The notes under the pieces were generated by a model. The model did no database searches. It had not been told where the DNA came from and was given only the letters and a program-made list of their open reading frames with translations. 64,000 bases of DNA from Arthrobacter dokdonellae (lineage in GTDB: Bacteria > Actinomycetota > Actinomycetes > Actinomycetales > Micrococcaceae): the NCBI RefSeq assembly GCF_003268655.1, contig NZ_CP029642.1, forward strand, positions 3,100,001-3,164,000. Reading direction: 5' to 3'. Positions 1 through 8,534 of this stretch are shown in pieces (the stretch's first letter is position 1; every line of letters starts with the position of its first letter). The translations under genes and the position numbers were made by a program.

Positions 1-390
1 GCCGGTGGCATGCCATCCACCACGTCAATGGACCTGCAAACGGCCGCTCCGGCCTGACGGTTGATCGCTGGGCACCAGGTAGGAACTGCCGGAAGACTCG
101 GTGGAGCGTTTCCAGTGCCCGACCTCAACAGCGAGGCAGAACCCGGTGGAGACCTGGAATCCTCGCACCCACATCAGCGCCTCGACCTCCGGTGCTGTGC
201 CCACGTGACATTCGGGGGTTCATCGTGCGCGTGGCGGCCCGGTCGACGGACCAGTGCGCCAAGGCACCAGAACTACGTCAATTTTCTGTGGCCGCGGGTC
301 ATTGTCCTGAGAACAAACCGGTGCTAAGCCGTAAATGAGCTTTGTACGGCATTCCTGGCACTCCAACCAGCCATTGATAGTAGGTGTGAG
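1..390. other. Non-coding leader region, nothing assignable
   Basis: No reading frame here resembles a known protein and none has a convincing ribosome binding site. The stretch presumably holds the promoter of the secreted-protein gene that starts at 391, but I could not pick out a clear -35/-10 pair. Confidence 0.4.
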
Positions 391-2088
391 ATGAGCATGT
401 ACAAGTTTGGGCGCCGAGCCATCTGGACTGCCGCCGCGGCGGCGTTCGTCACGATTCTCGGGGTCACGGGGGCCGGCTGGACGGTCTCGAGTGAGGCCCA
501 GGCGGGCGCACCGCCCACACAGTCACAGGGGGAGCTGGACTGCAACGGCCACAGCACCATCCAGCAACCTGTGCGGGCATCCATGAACTGCACGGACATA
601 GCCGGAATTGCGGGCGTCGACAACGCCAATACCTGGGGCGGCCGTTTCTACGACAATGGCTACTACATTGGCCATGACGAACCTGATCTGACGTTCCTTT
701 CGTCGCGTCCGGGAACCGGCAACAACGTGACGTGGCTTGAGAAGCTGGGTTCCGATCCAAAGGCCGCGCCCACCGTGGCCAGTCCTGGGTCTGACGTGGC
801 ACACTGGTTTGAACTCTCGCCGGCTCCCTGGTTCTCCATGGCGATGTGCGACGCAAATTCCTATCCTCAGCAGGCCTGCGCACCCCAGAGTGATGCCAAT
901 GCACCGTCCGCAAGTTACGAAGGCAGCGGCTCCGCATTCATGGAAATGCAGTTTTACCCGCCAGGGTTCGCGCCGTTCTCCGAATCCGTCAGCTGTGACA
1001 ACGCGCATTGGTGCGCGGCCCTGACCATTGACAGTCTGGAATGCACCTTGGGATTCGCCTCCTGCAATCCGGCCTGCGAGGAACCGGTCAACTTCGCCTT
1101 CATCCAAACGAACGGCGTTCCCACCGGGCCGCCAAGCCCCCAGTTGTCGAACACCGCAACATTCACCCCGAACCGCAACACTCTGTTGATGAATCCCGGT
1201 GACACGGTGGCGGTCTCGATGAAGAACGCCCCTGTTCCGCACGGCGGAGGCAATGCGTTCAAAGTCAATGTCACGGACTTCACGACTCATCAAACCGGTT
1301 ATATGCAGGCATCGGCCGCGAACGGTTTCCAAAGAACGTCCATCGCCGATTGCTCGGGCACCCCGACGAACTTCCAGCCCGAGTACTCCACCGCGTCAAA
1401 GGCCAACATCGTTCCGTGGGCGGCGCTGCAAACAAACATCAGCACCGAATTTGAAACCGGCCATTTCGAGGCCTGCACAGCGGTTTCCGATGCCGTCTTC
1501 AACGGTCTGGGCGGCGCGGGCGACCCGGTCTACAATGAGTGCACGAGCCCCTATGAGACCACCTCGGACACCGGCACCGCGGAGCTAGGCGAGGCAGCGT
1601 GCTATCCGATTGGCGACACGCATGGCACACTGGGCACACCACCGAACCTCATCAGCGGTTGCATCGACAGCGTTTACCAAAACGGCGATCTTGACTTTGA
1701 CGGCACGCCGTACTGGCCGGAGTGGCCCACCAGCACCAGGGCTACCGCCAAGCTCCCGGCCAGTTTCATCCAGTCACCGCCAGTCAGCAGGGGCCGCCTG
1801 TATTCCTCCTTCATGTTCCAAACCGACCTGGCGCTGAGCGAGTCAAGCTGCACGGCAACGGACCTGAGTGGCTGTGCAGTTCCCGCACCAAGCAGCCCGG
1901 GGAACTTCTACCCCTACTGGAGTGTGGCTAAGTTGTTCGGTGGCGGCTGCGCCATCGAATTCGGCAATGTGTCCGGCCCCGGTGCCAACGATTTCGGCAA
2001 GGACGCACAATACGGCACCAATTTGTTCTCAACACTTGGCTACCCGGAGTTTGAGAGCGCCGTCCACCCGAACACCTGTCGATACTGA
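391..2088 (+). CDS. Cys-rich secreted protein of unknown function
   Basis: This is a 565-residue protein with a classical signal peptide: a charged start (KFGRR), a hydrophobic core around residues 12-30, and a likely signal peptidase I site near AQAGA at about 36-40. The mature part carries many cysteines, several in close pairs such as DSLECTLGFASC, so it is probably disulfide-bonded outside the cell. It is rich in Gly, Ser, Asn and aromatic residues with stretches such as HWFELSPAPWFSMAMC, which I recall from other uncharacterised actinobacterial secreted proteins. I see no catalytic motif, transmembrane anchor or cell-wall sorting signal. The ATG at 391 has only a weak purine-rich leader; ATG 397 is also possible. 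The gene stands alone and two hairpin-forming repeats follow it. Secretion is well supported; the function is unknown. Confidence 0.82.
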   Translation: MSMYKFGRRAIWTAAAAAFVTILGVTGAGWTVSSEAQAGAPPTQSQGELDCNGHSTIQQPVRASMNCTDIAGIAGVDNANTWGGRFYDNGYYIGHDEPDLTFLSSRPGTGNNVTWLEKLGSDPKAAPTVASPGSDVAHWFELSPAPWFSMAMCDANSYPQQACAPQSDANAPSASYEGSGSAFMEMQFYPPGFAPFSESVSCDNAHWCAALTIDSLECTLGFASCNPACEEPVNFAFIQTNGVPTGPPSPQLSNTATFTPNRNTLLMNPGDTVAVSMKNAPVPHGGGNAFKVNVTDFTTHQTGYMQASAANGFQRTSIADCSGTPTNFQPEYSTASKANIVPWAALQTNISTEFETGHFEACTAVSDAVFNGLGGAGDPVYNECTSPYETTSDTGTAELGEAACYPIGDTHGTLGTPPNLISGCIDSVYQNGDLDFDGTPYWPEWPTSTRATAKLPASFIQSPPVSRGRLYSSFMFQTDLALSESSCTATDLSGCAVPAPSSPGNFYPYWSVAKLFGGGCAIEFGNVSGPGANDFGKDAQYGTNLFSTLGYPEFESAVHPNTCRY

Positions 2089-2152
2089 CATCAGTCAATG
2101 CCGGCCGAGCCATAAAGGCCATTGCGGACCTAGGCCGACTTATTAAGAAAAC

Positions 2153-2195
2153 CGGAACGGAAGCGTGACGGCCATGGGCGCACACTTCCGTTCCG
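2153..2195. repeat. 11-bp perfect inverted repeat downstream of the secreted-protein gene
   Basis: CGGAACGGAAG at 2153-2163 pairs with CTTCCGTTCCG at 2185-2195 across a 21-base loop. It lies about 65 bases after the stop codon of the secreted-protein gene. There is no T run after it, so it may be an atypical terminator or a regulatory dyad. Confidence 0.5.
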
Positions 2196-2197
2196 CC

Positions 2198-2224
2198 GCG
2201 GGCCGCATAAAGTACGCGGCCCGC
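2198..2224. repeat. Second hairpin, 9-bp perfect arms
   Basis: GCGGGCCGC at 2198-2206 pairs with GCGGCCCGC at 2216-2224 around a 9-base A/T-richer loop. It directly follows the previous inverted repeat, giving two stem-loops in tandem. A role in transcript ending or mRNA stability is inferred from position only. Confidence 0.5.
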
Positions 2225-2309
2225 ATGCCGGCTTGCCCCCGAAAACCCACGGCCTCGGCACCGAGGTTGTCGGGGCCGCATCGAGTTGCTGCCGCCCGGC
2301 CCGCGAACT

Positions 2310-2485
2310 GATGTTTCACGAGCGGCCTTGACATTCATAAAGAAGAAGACCCGTGCGCCGGAAGGATTGGGGTGGGTGATGCGCGGCTGCACCCATGGCT
2401 GGCCCCAGCAGGAATCAGCTGCTCGACGCCGCGGCCGCGGCCGCCGTCTTCACCCCGTCACCCGTCACTCGAGTCCGTTGATGAA
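2310..2485 (+). pseudogene. Relic of the 3' part of an AhpD/carboxymuconolactone decarboxylase-like gene
   Basis: This stretch aligns by eye, base by base, with the 3' half of the intact AhpD-like gene at 19940-20524, over its residues RAALTFIEKMTRDPEGLG and the following NQLADAAAVATVF region. Shared words include CGAGCGGCC, GAAGATGACCC-like and AGCAGGAATCAGCTG. Small indels break the frame after RAPEGLG, and the start, the CxxC motif and the normal end are missing. It is a decayed partial copy or a remnant of a second paralogue. No expression is expected. Homology is confident; how it arose is not. Confidence 0.7.
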
Positions 2486-2531
2486 AAGGGCCAGCATGCA
2501 TTTGAAGATGTCCGCATGCGGGATGACGGAG

Positions 2532-3038
2532 CTAGGCATCCCGCTGGAATTCCGGTCTGGCTGGCGGGTCCGCGTCGAAGAGTGGCTGTCCGCTCTCGAG
2601 CAGCGTCTTCAGGCCGTCAATGACCGTCAGCCATCCGATGCCGCCGATGCTCTTGGCGGTCGTCGGGGAGTTCTCCAGACGGTCGTGCACCGCGGTGGGC
2701 AGGCAGACGCCACGGCCCTGTTCCTCGATCAGCCAGGTGCCCCGGCTGCGTGGTTCGGCGGCCATGTCCGCGTCGTAGAGCGAGCGCAAGGGAACGGCCA
2801 GCTTGTGCGGCGGGTCGGCCTCTTGGATAATCTCGCCGCCCCACAGGGTGGTGCCGTCGGGCGCGTAGTACCGGAATGGGGTGCCGGTCTCGCCGGTCGT
2901 CTGGACGCGGGCTCCGTGGAAGTACCGGATGGTGAACTCCGGTGTGGTGATGGCGTCCCAGATCCGCTGGGCACTCGCCCTGATTAGGACCTGGCAGACC
3001 TGGGTTGTGGTGCCGGTGAGCGCGTCCGAGATGGTCAT
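2532..3038 (-). CDS. SRPBCC (AHSA1-type) domain protein
   Basis: This 168-residue protein belongs to the START/SRPBCC superfamily, AHSA1 (activator of Hsp90 ATPase homologue) branch. Signs are the early VLIRASAQRIWDAITTPEF segment, the central TPFRYYAPDGT region and the late WLTVIDGLKTLLESG helix. Such proteins form a hydrophobic ligand pocket; the ligand here is not known. The start chosen is the ATG at 3038, whose bases overlap the stop of the upstream ArsR gene (ATGA). The open frame extends further upstream but inside the regulator. The ArsR-SRPBCC pair is a common actinobacterial and proteobacterial arrangement in which the regulator controls both genes. It is cytoplasmic, with no signal peptide. 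Confidence 0.88.
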   Translation of the reverse strand: MTISDALTGTTTQVCQVLIRASAQRIWDAITTPEFTIRYFHGARVQTTGETGTPFRYYAPDGTTLWGGEIIQEADPPHKLAVPLRSLYDADMAAEPRSRGTWLIEEQGRGVCLPTAVHDRLENSPTTAKSIGGIGWLTVIDGLKTLLESGQPLFDADPPARPEFQRDA

Positions 3039-3355
3039 TGCTCGCCGTCCAACTGTGCCTTGAGTTCGGTGAGCGCGCTGACGCGTCGCTCGGTGTACTT
3101 GTTGATCCACCGGTCGTGGATCAACTGGATCGGGACCGGGTTGAGGAATAGCAACCGTTCCCGCCCGACCTTGCCGGAGGTGATGAGTCCGGCGTCCTGA
3201 AGCACCTTGAGGTGCTTCATTACGCCGAAACGGGTCATCTCCACGTCGGTGTCCAATTCGCCGAGCGCCCGGCCGTCGCGCTCGAAGAGCTGGTCCAGCA
3301 GGCGGCGGCGGGTCGGGTCGGCCAATGCTTTAAAGACCGGATCGTCGTCGTCCAT
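3035..3355 (-). CDS. ArsR-family winged-helix regulator
   Basis: This is a 106-residue, single-domain ArsR/SmtB-type repressor. It starts MDDDDPVFKALADPTRRRLLDQLFERDG, the family's first two helices, and continues with the recognition-helix region MTRFGVMKHLKVLQDAGLI. A metal-binding CxC motif is absent, so this is probably not a metal sensor but the subtype paired with SRPBCC proteins. It is the first gene of a two-gene operon, coupled by ATGA to the SRPBCC gene. The promoter lies under a perfect 11-bp dyad (3363-3390) and the likely transcription start coincides with the ATG, so the message looks leaderless. Autorepression is the natural inference. Confidence 0.93.
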   Translation of the reverse strand: MDDDDPVFKALADPTRRRLLDQLFERDGRALGELDTDVEMTRFGVMKHLKVLQDAGLITSGKVGRERLLFLNPVPIQLIHDRWINKYTERRVSALTELKAQLDGEQ

Positions 3356-3361
3356 GCATTA

Positions 3362-3392
3362 ATGATAGGTGACCATTTAGTCACCTATCAAG
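3362..3392 (-). promoter_or_regulatory. Promoter with overlapping perfect palindromic ArsR operator
   Basis: On the minus strand, TTGATA (3387-3392) and TATCAT (3362-3367) are separated by 18 bases. The whole interval is covered by TGATAGGTGAC at 3363-3373 and its exact complement at 3380-3390, with a 6-base centre. The -10 box ends about 7 bases before the ArsR ATG, which predicts a leaderless transcript. Bound ArsR would block both promoter boxes at once. Confidence 0.8.
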
Positions 3393-3842
3393 GGAAGGGC
3401 GCGACCCTCAGCCCACCAACCCTTACGGCTGGTGCAATGCGGGCAATGCCGGCAATGCTGCGGTCACCGAAGCCAGTCCAACTAGTCCAGGCACTTCCCG
3501 TCCCCGGCACGAACACCGGCGGACACTTCCGCGGCGTCGATCGATTGCCGACCCAGTTCGAGCGAGCCGGCCATCCAACCGCACCCTTAAATCCACCGCC
3601 CCATGGTTGGTCGGCTCTATGCATCTGTACTGGAATCAGGAGCCAATACTGTCCGTTTGCCCATATGCGTTGGAACCGTGTCCGGCTTAGGCTGATCGGC
3701 GGTTCCTATGTGCTCGTAGTCACACTTGAAAAACTGTGCTAGGGGCCTTTGCGTCAAAAGCAGAGTCCGGCGGCAGAACCAGAAATCCAAGCGCAAGACT
3801 GGCACCCATCGGCGTCAGGCCACACTTTCAAGGAGATGGATG
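3393..3842. other. Intergenic region before the NCS1 permease
   Basis: About 450 bases lie between the ArsR promoter and the permease. No open frame with recognisable content was found. The only clear element is the AGGAG ribosome binding site at 3831-3835. A promoter for the permease must lie here, but I could not choose one. Confidence 0.4.
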
Positions 3843-5297
3843 ATGAGCATTACCGCGGGCCAATCACAGGGGCGAGGGCTTGAAGTCCGGTCCATCGATT
3901 ATGTGCCGCTCAACGAACGTCACGGAAAGGTCTCCCACATTGGGCCGTTGTGGTTCATGAGCAACGCCCAGATTGCCACGCTGGCTGTAGGGCTGATCAG
4001 CATTACCACCGGCGGAAACCTGATCTGGTCACTGATCGCAATCGCGGTGGGGACCTTGGTTGGGACCCTCTTCATGGCAGCCCATTCATCGCAGGGCCCC
4101 CAACTTGGGCTTCCGCAAATGATTCAATCCAGGCCCCAGTTCGGCTATATCGGCGCACTGCTGGTGTGGCTGTTCGCGTATTTGCAGTACGCGGGATTTA
4201 ACATATTCAACACCGTTCTTGCCGGCCAGGCCCTCCAGGGATCCGTCCATGCAGGCACCGGCAGCCTCTGGATAGGGGTCGTAACGATTGTCGCCTTTGC
4301 CGTAGCCCTCTTCGGCTACGACCTGATCCATGGCTTTGAGCGCTACTTGACGTACCTGACCATCGCCATGCTCGTTTTGCTGACGGTGACTGCCTTGATC
4401 CATCTCCAGATGCCTGTCGGTGCCTTCAACCTCGGCGGCTTTCAGTTGGTGCCCTTCCTGGGCCAGCTGGGCGTCGCCGCCGGATACCAGATTTCATGGG
4501 CCATCTACGTCTCGGACTATTCCCGCTACCTTCCGCCGTCCTCGGCCCATGGTACGTTCCGCTGGACATTTTGGGGCAGCGCCCTGGGCGGAATCTGGGT
4601 GATGTTCATCGGTGCCTTCATTGCCGCCGCCGCCGGCAAAAACTTCGATACCATCGGCTCGATCAAGGCAACGGCTGACAAGCTGTTCCCCGGGTTCGGA
4701 TCCATAGCGCTGTTCATTGCCGCACTGGGTCTGGTTTCCGTTACGGCCCTGAACATGTACGGCGGCTCCCTGACCCTGATTTCCTCCTTAGACAGCCTGC
4801 GCCGGATCAAGCCAACCCTCAAGCTGAGGGTCATCACGATCCTGATCACGGCCGCGATCTCGCTGGTCTTCGCGAACCTTGCCTCTGCGGACTTCCTTGC
4901 CAACTTTAACGACTTCCTACTTCTAGTCCTGTATTTCTTCATCCCCTGGACCGCAGTGAACCTTACGGACTACTTCATCGTCCGCAAAGGACACTATGCC
5001 ATCGCCGAGATCTTCAAACCGGCCGGCATATACGGACGTTGGGGATGGCCGGGCATCGCAGCCTACCTGGTCGGGTTCATTGCCATGGTTCCATTCTTCT
5101 CCGCCGGCACCCTCTTCGTCGGTCCCGTGGCTGCCGCAATGAACGGCGCCGACATCTCACTGTTCATCGGACTTCCAGTCTCTGCCGGGCTTTACTGGCT
5201 GCTCACCCGAACGATTGATGTGGCCGCCGAAACCCAGCTTGCCCAGGCCCAGGCCGCCGAGCTGGAAACAGCCGCCAGCAAACACATACTCCCCTAA
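3843..5297 (+). CDS. NCS1-family nucleobase/cytosine permease
   Basis: This 484-residue integral membrane protein has about twelve hydrophobic segments and the layout of the nucleobase:cation symporter-1 (purine-cytosine permease) family. Signs are the N-terminal IDYVPLNERHGKVSH stretch, the early N-Q-A-rich helix after WFMSN, the TM segment ending PQMIQSRPQFGYIGA, and WAIYVSDYSRYLP in the middle, which is highly typical. It should import a purine, pyrimidine or related ring compound with H+ or Na+. Of the two adjacent ATGs at 3840 and 3843, the second has the better distance (7 bases) from AGGAG. The gene is monocistronic. The substrate cannot be read from sequence; allantoin, cytosine and hydantoin carriers share these features. 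Confidence 0.9.
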   Translation: MSITAGQSQGRGLEVRSIDYVPLNERHGKVSHIGPLWFMSNAQIATLAVGLISITTGGNLIWSLIAIAVGTLVGTLFMAAHSSQGPQLGLPQMIQSRPQFGYIGALLVWLFAYLQYAGFNIFNTVLAGQALQGSVHAGTGSLWIGVVTIVAFAVALFGYDLIHGFERYLTYLTIAMLVLLTVTALIHLQMPVGAFNLGGFQLVPFLGQLGVAAGYQISWAIYVSDYSRYLPPSSAHGTFRWTFWGSALGGIWVMFIGAFIAAAAGKNFDTIGSIKATADKLFPGFGSIALFIAALGLVSVTALNMYGGSLTLISSLDSLRRIKPTLKLRVITILITAAISLVFANLASADFLANFNDFLLLVLYFFIPWTAVNLTDYFIVRKGHYAIAEIFKPAGIYGRWGWPGIAAYLVGFIAMVPFFSAGTLFVGPVAAAMNGADISLFIGLPVSAGLYWLLTRTIDVAAETQLAQAQAAELETAASKHILP

Positions 5298-5905
5298 ACG
5301 CTTCCCCGAAGGCTGGCCGATGACAGCCGGCTCCAGGCGAAAGCCACCGTGGTACGCCCACCGATTAAGGTATGAGGGCCGACGGCGTTCTCGGCGCGTC
5401 GTACGCCGTGGCCGCCCACGGCGGGTTTCCACGAGCCCCCGTTACTGGGCACTGCCAGCCCGTCCCGGGCCGTAACCAGCGACACGCCGAACAGACCGAC
5501 CCGCTCAGGAGGCACCACAGGGCCGGTGACGTCGTCGAGGGTGAAAAGAAAAGGATGTCCCGACAATGAAAAGAGACGCAGCGGAGAAGTCCACAAGGGT
5601 GTAGATGACCTCGATGGTGGCGTACCACCGCGAGTGCGCTGGGCTTTTGTGGCTGCGGGAGGGATCAAATAAACGCATCTATTCTCATTTTCCATGGCCG
5701 ATTGCGAAACAAATTGCGCCGGCCCGCGTCACCCCACAGGGACGCGTTCCGGCGGCGAATCATGACTGGACTTGTGTCCTTCGCACGGGACGAGGGTACG
5801 CGGCCAGTAACACATCGTGCTGGAATCACGTTGGAGCCACAAGACAATACGCGATTTATCGAGATAAAATCGTGGCGTCACATTCGAGGCCGACGAATAG
5901 TGGGG
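5298..5905. other. 608-base gap, no gene recognised
   Basis: Open frames on both strands look like GC-rich shadows with no family signature. A near-palindrome, CGATTTATC followed by GATAAAATCG (5852-5872), stands out in AT-richer sequence and could be an operator left from a lost gene. No terminator is evident after the permease. Confidence 0.35.
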
Positions 5906-6120
5906 CTATTCCTTGTTCCGTTCCTGAAGGGCCAGAATTCGATCTTGGTACGCCAGGTACAAATTGGCAATGAGTGATGAATTTGTGAGTTTGCCCTGGA
6001 GCAGCTCCTCCGCCTTTCGAAACCGGTAGCGCACGGTATTGGGATGGACGAACAGGGACTTGGCCGGATGGGCAACGACCATCCCTCGATCGTGCCTTGC
6101 CAGCTCCTTGAGTGAGCCGA
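5906..6120 (-). pseudogene. C-terminal remnant of a PucR/CdaR-type regulator (scar 1)
   Basis: The minus-strand frame ending at 5906 carries the diagnostic PucR C-terminal helix-turn-helix FVHPNTVRYRFRKAEELL followed by a final helix (LIANLYLAYQ). The upstream regulator body is absent: going 5' along the minus strand the similarity stops near 6120, where sequence on the opposite strand becomes CaiB. Only about 70 of the usual 400-600 residues remain, so the piece is not functional as a regulator. A related scar lies at 8665-8985. Confidence 0.75.
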
Positions 6121-6127
6121 CGCGGCC

Positions 6128-6260
6128 CTGACCGTGGCCTGCGGCAACGACGGACAATTCACCAAGCTGGCCCGGGTCCTGGGAATTCCCGACATCGCGG
6201 TGGATCCGCGCTTCGCCACTAACAATGCCCGCGTGGCCCACCGCCAGAAACCCGTGCGCC
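6128..6260 (+). pseudogene. Internal fragment of a CaiB/BaiF (family III) CoA-transferase (scar 1)
   Basis: The frame reads LTVACGNDGQF, then FTKLARVLGI, then DPRFATNNARVAHR, a well-known CaiB/BaiF family segment. The fragment is about 45 residues of the usual 390-430 and fades after RVAHRQ. It abuts the PucR remnant head to head, so both 5' ends and the shared promoter region are gone. At DNA level it is close to the second CaiB fragment at 8994-9250 (by eye about five bases in six). Confidence 0.75.
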
Positions 6261-6940
6261 GCCAGATCCGCAACCCCATCACCTGGACCCCGGCCATCCC
6301 CCTCCGCACCAAGCCCCACCACAACCGGGCGAACACGACACCGCAATACGGACCTGGCTCGAAAACCGTCCCTCCCCAGCCACCACCACACCCCGCACCT
6401 GACCCGACCTGCCACACAGGTCCCGCCCTGCGGCTGTCCCCCAATGGGCCCAGTGTTGCCTCAATGCTGAACTTCGTCCTGAACCCGAACACCGAACACC
6501 GAACACCGAACACCGAACACCGAACACCGAACACCGAACACCGAAGCAGCGTCCCACCTTCGTGCAGTCTCCGGACCCGTCCCGCCGGACAATCCCACCA
6601 CCGCATGACTGGGGCCTGGCGGCCACACGCGGGCCTCGGCCATGTTCGTCACGGTAACTGTGGCACCGGCTTCGGTAACCCGGTCACAGCCACGTACCGG
6701 GCGTGTTCGTAAAAGCCGCTTCCTAGAATCTCGGCGTCCCTGGACAGGGAAAGTTACGGTGCCTGCTGTGGTCCGGAAATTAGATGGAATTGCACTGGTG
6801 GGCGCCCGGCCGTTGAAGCTGATCGACGCCTGCCGCCATTGTCAGCGACTGGCGCTGGCCGGCGGGTATGCGGCCTCCGAACCCCATACCTTGCCGGTAA
6901 CCATCACCTCGACGACAGCCGCGGTCGGTAGGGTGGAGAA
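6261..6940. other. 680-base non-coding stretch
   Basis: Apart from the 7-bp tandem repeat at 6486-6545 nothing recognisable was found. Long overlapping frames exist on both strands but are Pro/Arg/Thr-rich and have no family features. The last ~100 bases should hold the promoter of the methyltransferase gene. Confidence 0.4.
6486..6545. repeat. Eight perfect tandem copies of a 7-bp unit (CGAACAC)
   Basis: CGAACAC is repeated eight times without a mismatch from 6486 to 6541 and ends in a partial ninth copy. The unit length is not a multiple of three, so it cannot be a stable peptide repeat; a gain or loss of one copy would shift any frame crossing it. It lies in non-coding DNA between scar 1 and the methyltransferase gene. 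Confidence 0.95.
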
Positions 6941-7768
6941 ATGACCCCACATGACCACTCATCCGAGCGCGCGTCGACCGTCAGCACGGGTCGGTGGATT
7001 GCGGCCGCGAGAGCGTTCGAGACTGCCCGGCCGGACCGGCTTTTCAATGACCCGTGGGCCGATGTCCTGGCCGGAGACGTTGGCAGGGCCACCCTGGAAG
7101 CCGCGGACTACAACCCATTCCTTCCCGTCCGTACCCGATATATTGACGACCGCATCATCGGAGCCGCCCGGAAGAACTCGCAAATTGTCCTCCTGGGCGC
7201 AGGCCTGGACACCAGGGCCTTCCGACTGCCCCTCCCCGCTGGCTGCACCGTGTTCGAAATCGACTTTGAGGAGGCATTCACGAAAAAGGAAGAACTGCTC
7301 CGCACTGTGCCAGCGGCCTGTGAACGCCGCTGTGTCCACGCCGATCTGTCGGAAGCCTGGAGCGGATTCCTTCTGGAGGCAGGCTTTGACCGGCACGCAC
7401 CCGCGATCTGGGTTGCCGAGGGGCTCTTCTTCTACCTGACGGCGGCCACGGTCGAATCCCTCCTCCACAATGCCGCGGCACTGTCCGCTGAAGGATCCAC
7501 CTTTCTCGCGGACACCTTTGGCACCGGGCTCCTGGCATTGAAGGGACTGGCTCCGCTGGTGGCCATGCGCAAAGGCACCGGCCGGCCCCTCCCCTTTTGC
7601 ACCGACGAACCCGAGGCCCTCTTTCGGGCCGCGGGATGGACCAGCACCTCGGTGGTCCAACCCGGGCAGCCCACCGCCAACTTCGGTCGGCTCACCCAGC
7701 CACCCGAAAAAGCCGAAGCCGGGCTGCAAATCACCCTCCGAACCCACCTGGTGACGGCCTCCCTTTGA
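6941..7768 (+). CDS. SAM-dependent methyltransferase, TIGR00027/LCM-like
   Basis: This 275-residue protein matches the actinobacterial TIGR00027 family, related to leucine carboxyl methyltransferases. It has the N-terminal WIAAARAFETARPDRLFNDP signature, a SAM-binding glycine motif LLGAGLDTRAFRL near residues 85-97, the acidic FEIDFEE strand around 107-113, and WVAEGLFFYLT near 155-165. The ATG at 6941 has a GGTGGAG-like site just upstream and fits the family's usual start. Methyl-acceptor substrates of this family are mostly unknown. It is cytoplasmic and stands alone inside a zone of decayed genes. Confidence 0.92.
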   Translation: MTPHDHSSERASTVSTGRWIAAARAFETARPDRLFNDPWADVLAGDVGRATLEAADYNPFLPVRTRYIDDRIIGAARKNSQIVLLGAGLDTRAFRLPLPAGCTVFEIDFEEAFTKKEELLRTVPAACERRCVHADLSEAWSGFLLEAGFDRHAPAIWVAEGLFFYLTAATVESLLHNAAALSAEGSTFLADTFGTGLLALKGLAPLVAMRKGTGRPLPFCTDEPEALFRAAGWTSTSVVQPGQPTANFGRLTQPPEKAEAGLQITLRTHLVTASL

Positions 7769-7934
7769 GGCGCCGGCTGAGGATCGGTCCGCTAACCGGC
7801 GCGACGTCCGAAAACGAACCCGGCGCGGCCGAAGCCGTGTGTGTGAGGCTGTGTGCGCGAACCTTCGTGGGTCTGGCATCGGTGCAGGCCCGCGAGTATC
7901 GTCGATGATAGCCCGCACCCCGAGGAGGCGCCCC

Positions 7935-8423
7935 ATGAGCGAGCAGAAATCGGCTGTCAACGCGGTTCCGGAACACTTGCACACGGTCACGCCGAGGTTG
8001 GTCGTCCACGACGGTGGCCGAGCGATCGAGTTCTATCGGGCCGCCTTCGGAGCCACGGAGATTGGTGAGCGCTTTACCGATCCCCAGGGTGCCCTCATTC
8101 ATGCCGAGATACGTATCGGGGATTCAGTGGTCATGATCAGCGAAGAAACCGCGGACGGTGCCCCGGCCCAGGCACCAAAGTCGCTGAATGGTGCAGCCAC
8201 AGCGATAATGGCAACCTACTGGGCCGACGTCGACACAGCCTGGGAGCGGGCCGTTACGGCAGGCGCCGAGGTCATCTACCCACTGGCCGATCACTTCTAC
8301 GGCGAGCGTGGCGGCCGGCTACGCGACCCGTTCGGTCAGCAATGGATGCTCAGCCAACACATCGAAAACGTGACAACCGCAGAAATGAACCGTCGCGCGG
8401 CGCAGTACTTCACCACTAACTGA
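7935..8423 (+). CDS. VOC/PhnB-like glyoxalase-fold protein
   Basis: This 162-residue protein of the vicinal oxygen chelate superfamily is of the PhnB/YdcJ-like type. Typical elements are TPRLVVHDGGRAIEFYRAAFGA, HAEIRIGDSVVMISEE and FYGERGGRLRDPFGQQW near the C terminus. The family includes glyoxalases, resistance proteins and DNA-damage or methyltransferase-like relatives, so no reaction is assigned. The start at 7935 is preceded by GAGGAGG at 7922-7928, while the longer frame has no comparable site. It appears monocistronic. Confidence 0.9.
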   Translation: MSEQKSAVNAVPEHLHTVTPRLVVHDGGRAIEFYRAAFGATEIGERFTDPQGALIHAEIRIGDSVVMISEETADGAPAQAPKSLNGAATAIMATYWADVDTAWERAVTAGAEVIYPLADHFYGERGGRLRDPFGQQWMLSQHIENVTTAEMNRRAAQYFTTN

Positions 8424-8534
8424 AATCACGCCGGAGCGTTGCGCATCCTCCGGGCCAAAGCCGATGCCGGACGCCGGGCTGCCCGCGTTCATGCGATGAG
8501 CCGGCTGCGGGCGAACGGGGAGGCCGCTTGAGCC

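Noticed and set aside
2286..2987. 233-codon plus-strand frame
   Set aside because: Its first part is the AhpD-like relic and the rest is antisense to the SRPBCC gene; it is not one gene.
5372..5569. 65-codon frame after the NCS1 permease
   Set aside because: No family resemblance and no ribosome site; opposite-strand frames are equally long.
6486..6545. CRISPR array or plasmid iterons
   Set aside because: The 7-bp unit is far too short for CRISPR and has no spacers. No replication initiator gene is near.
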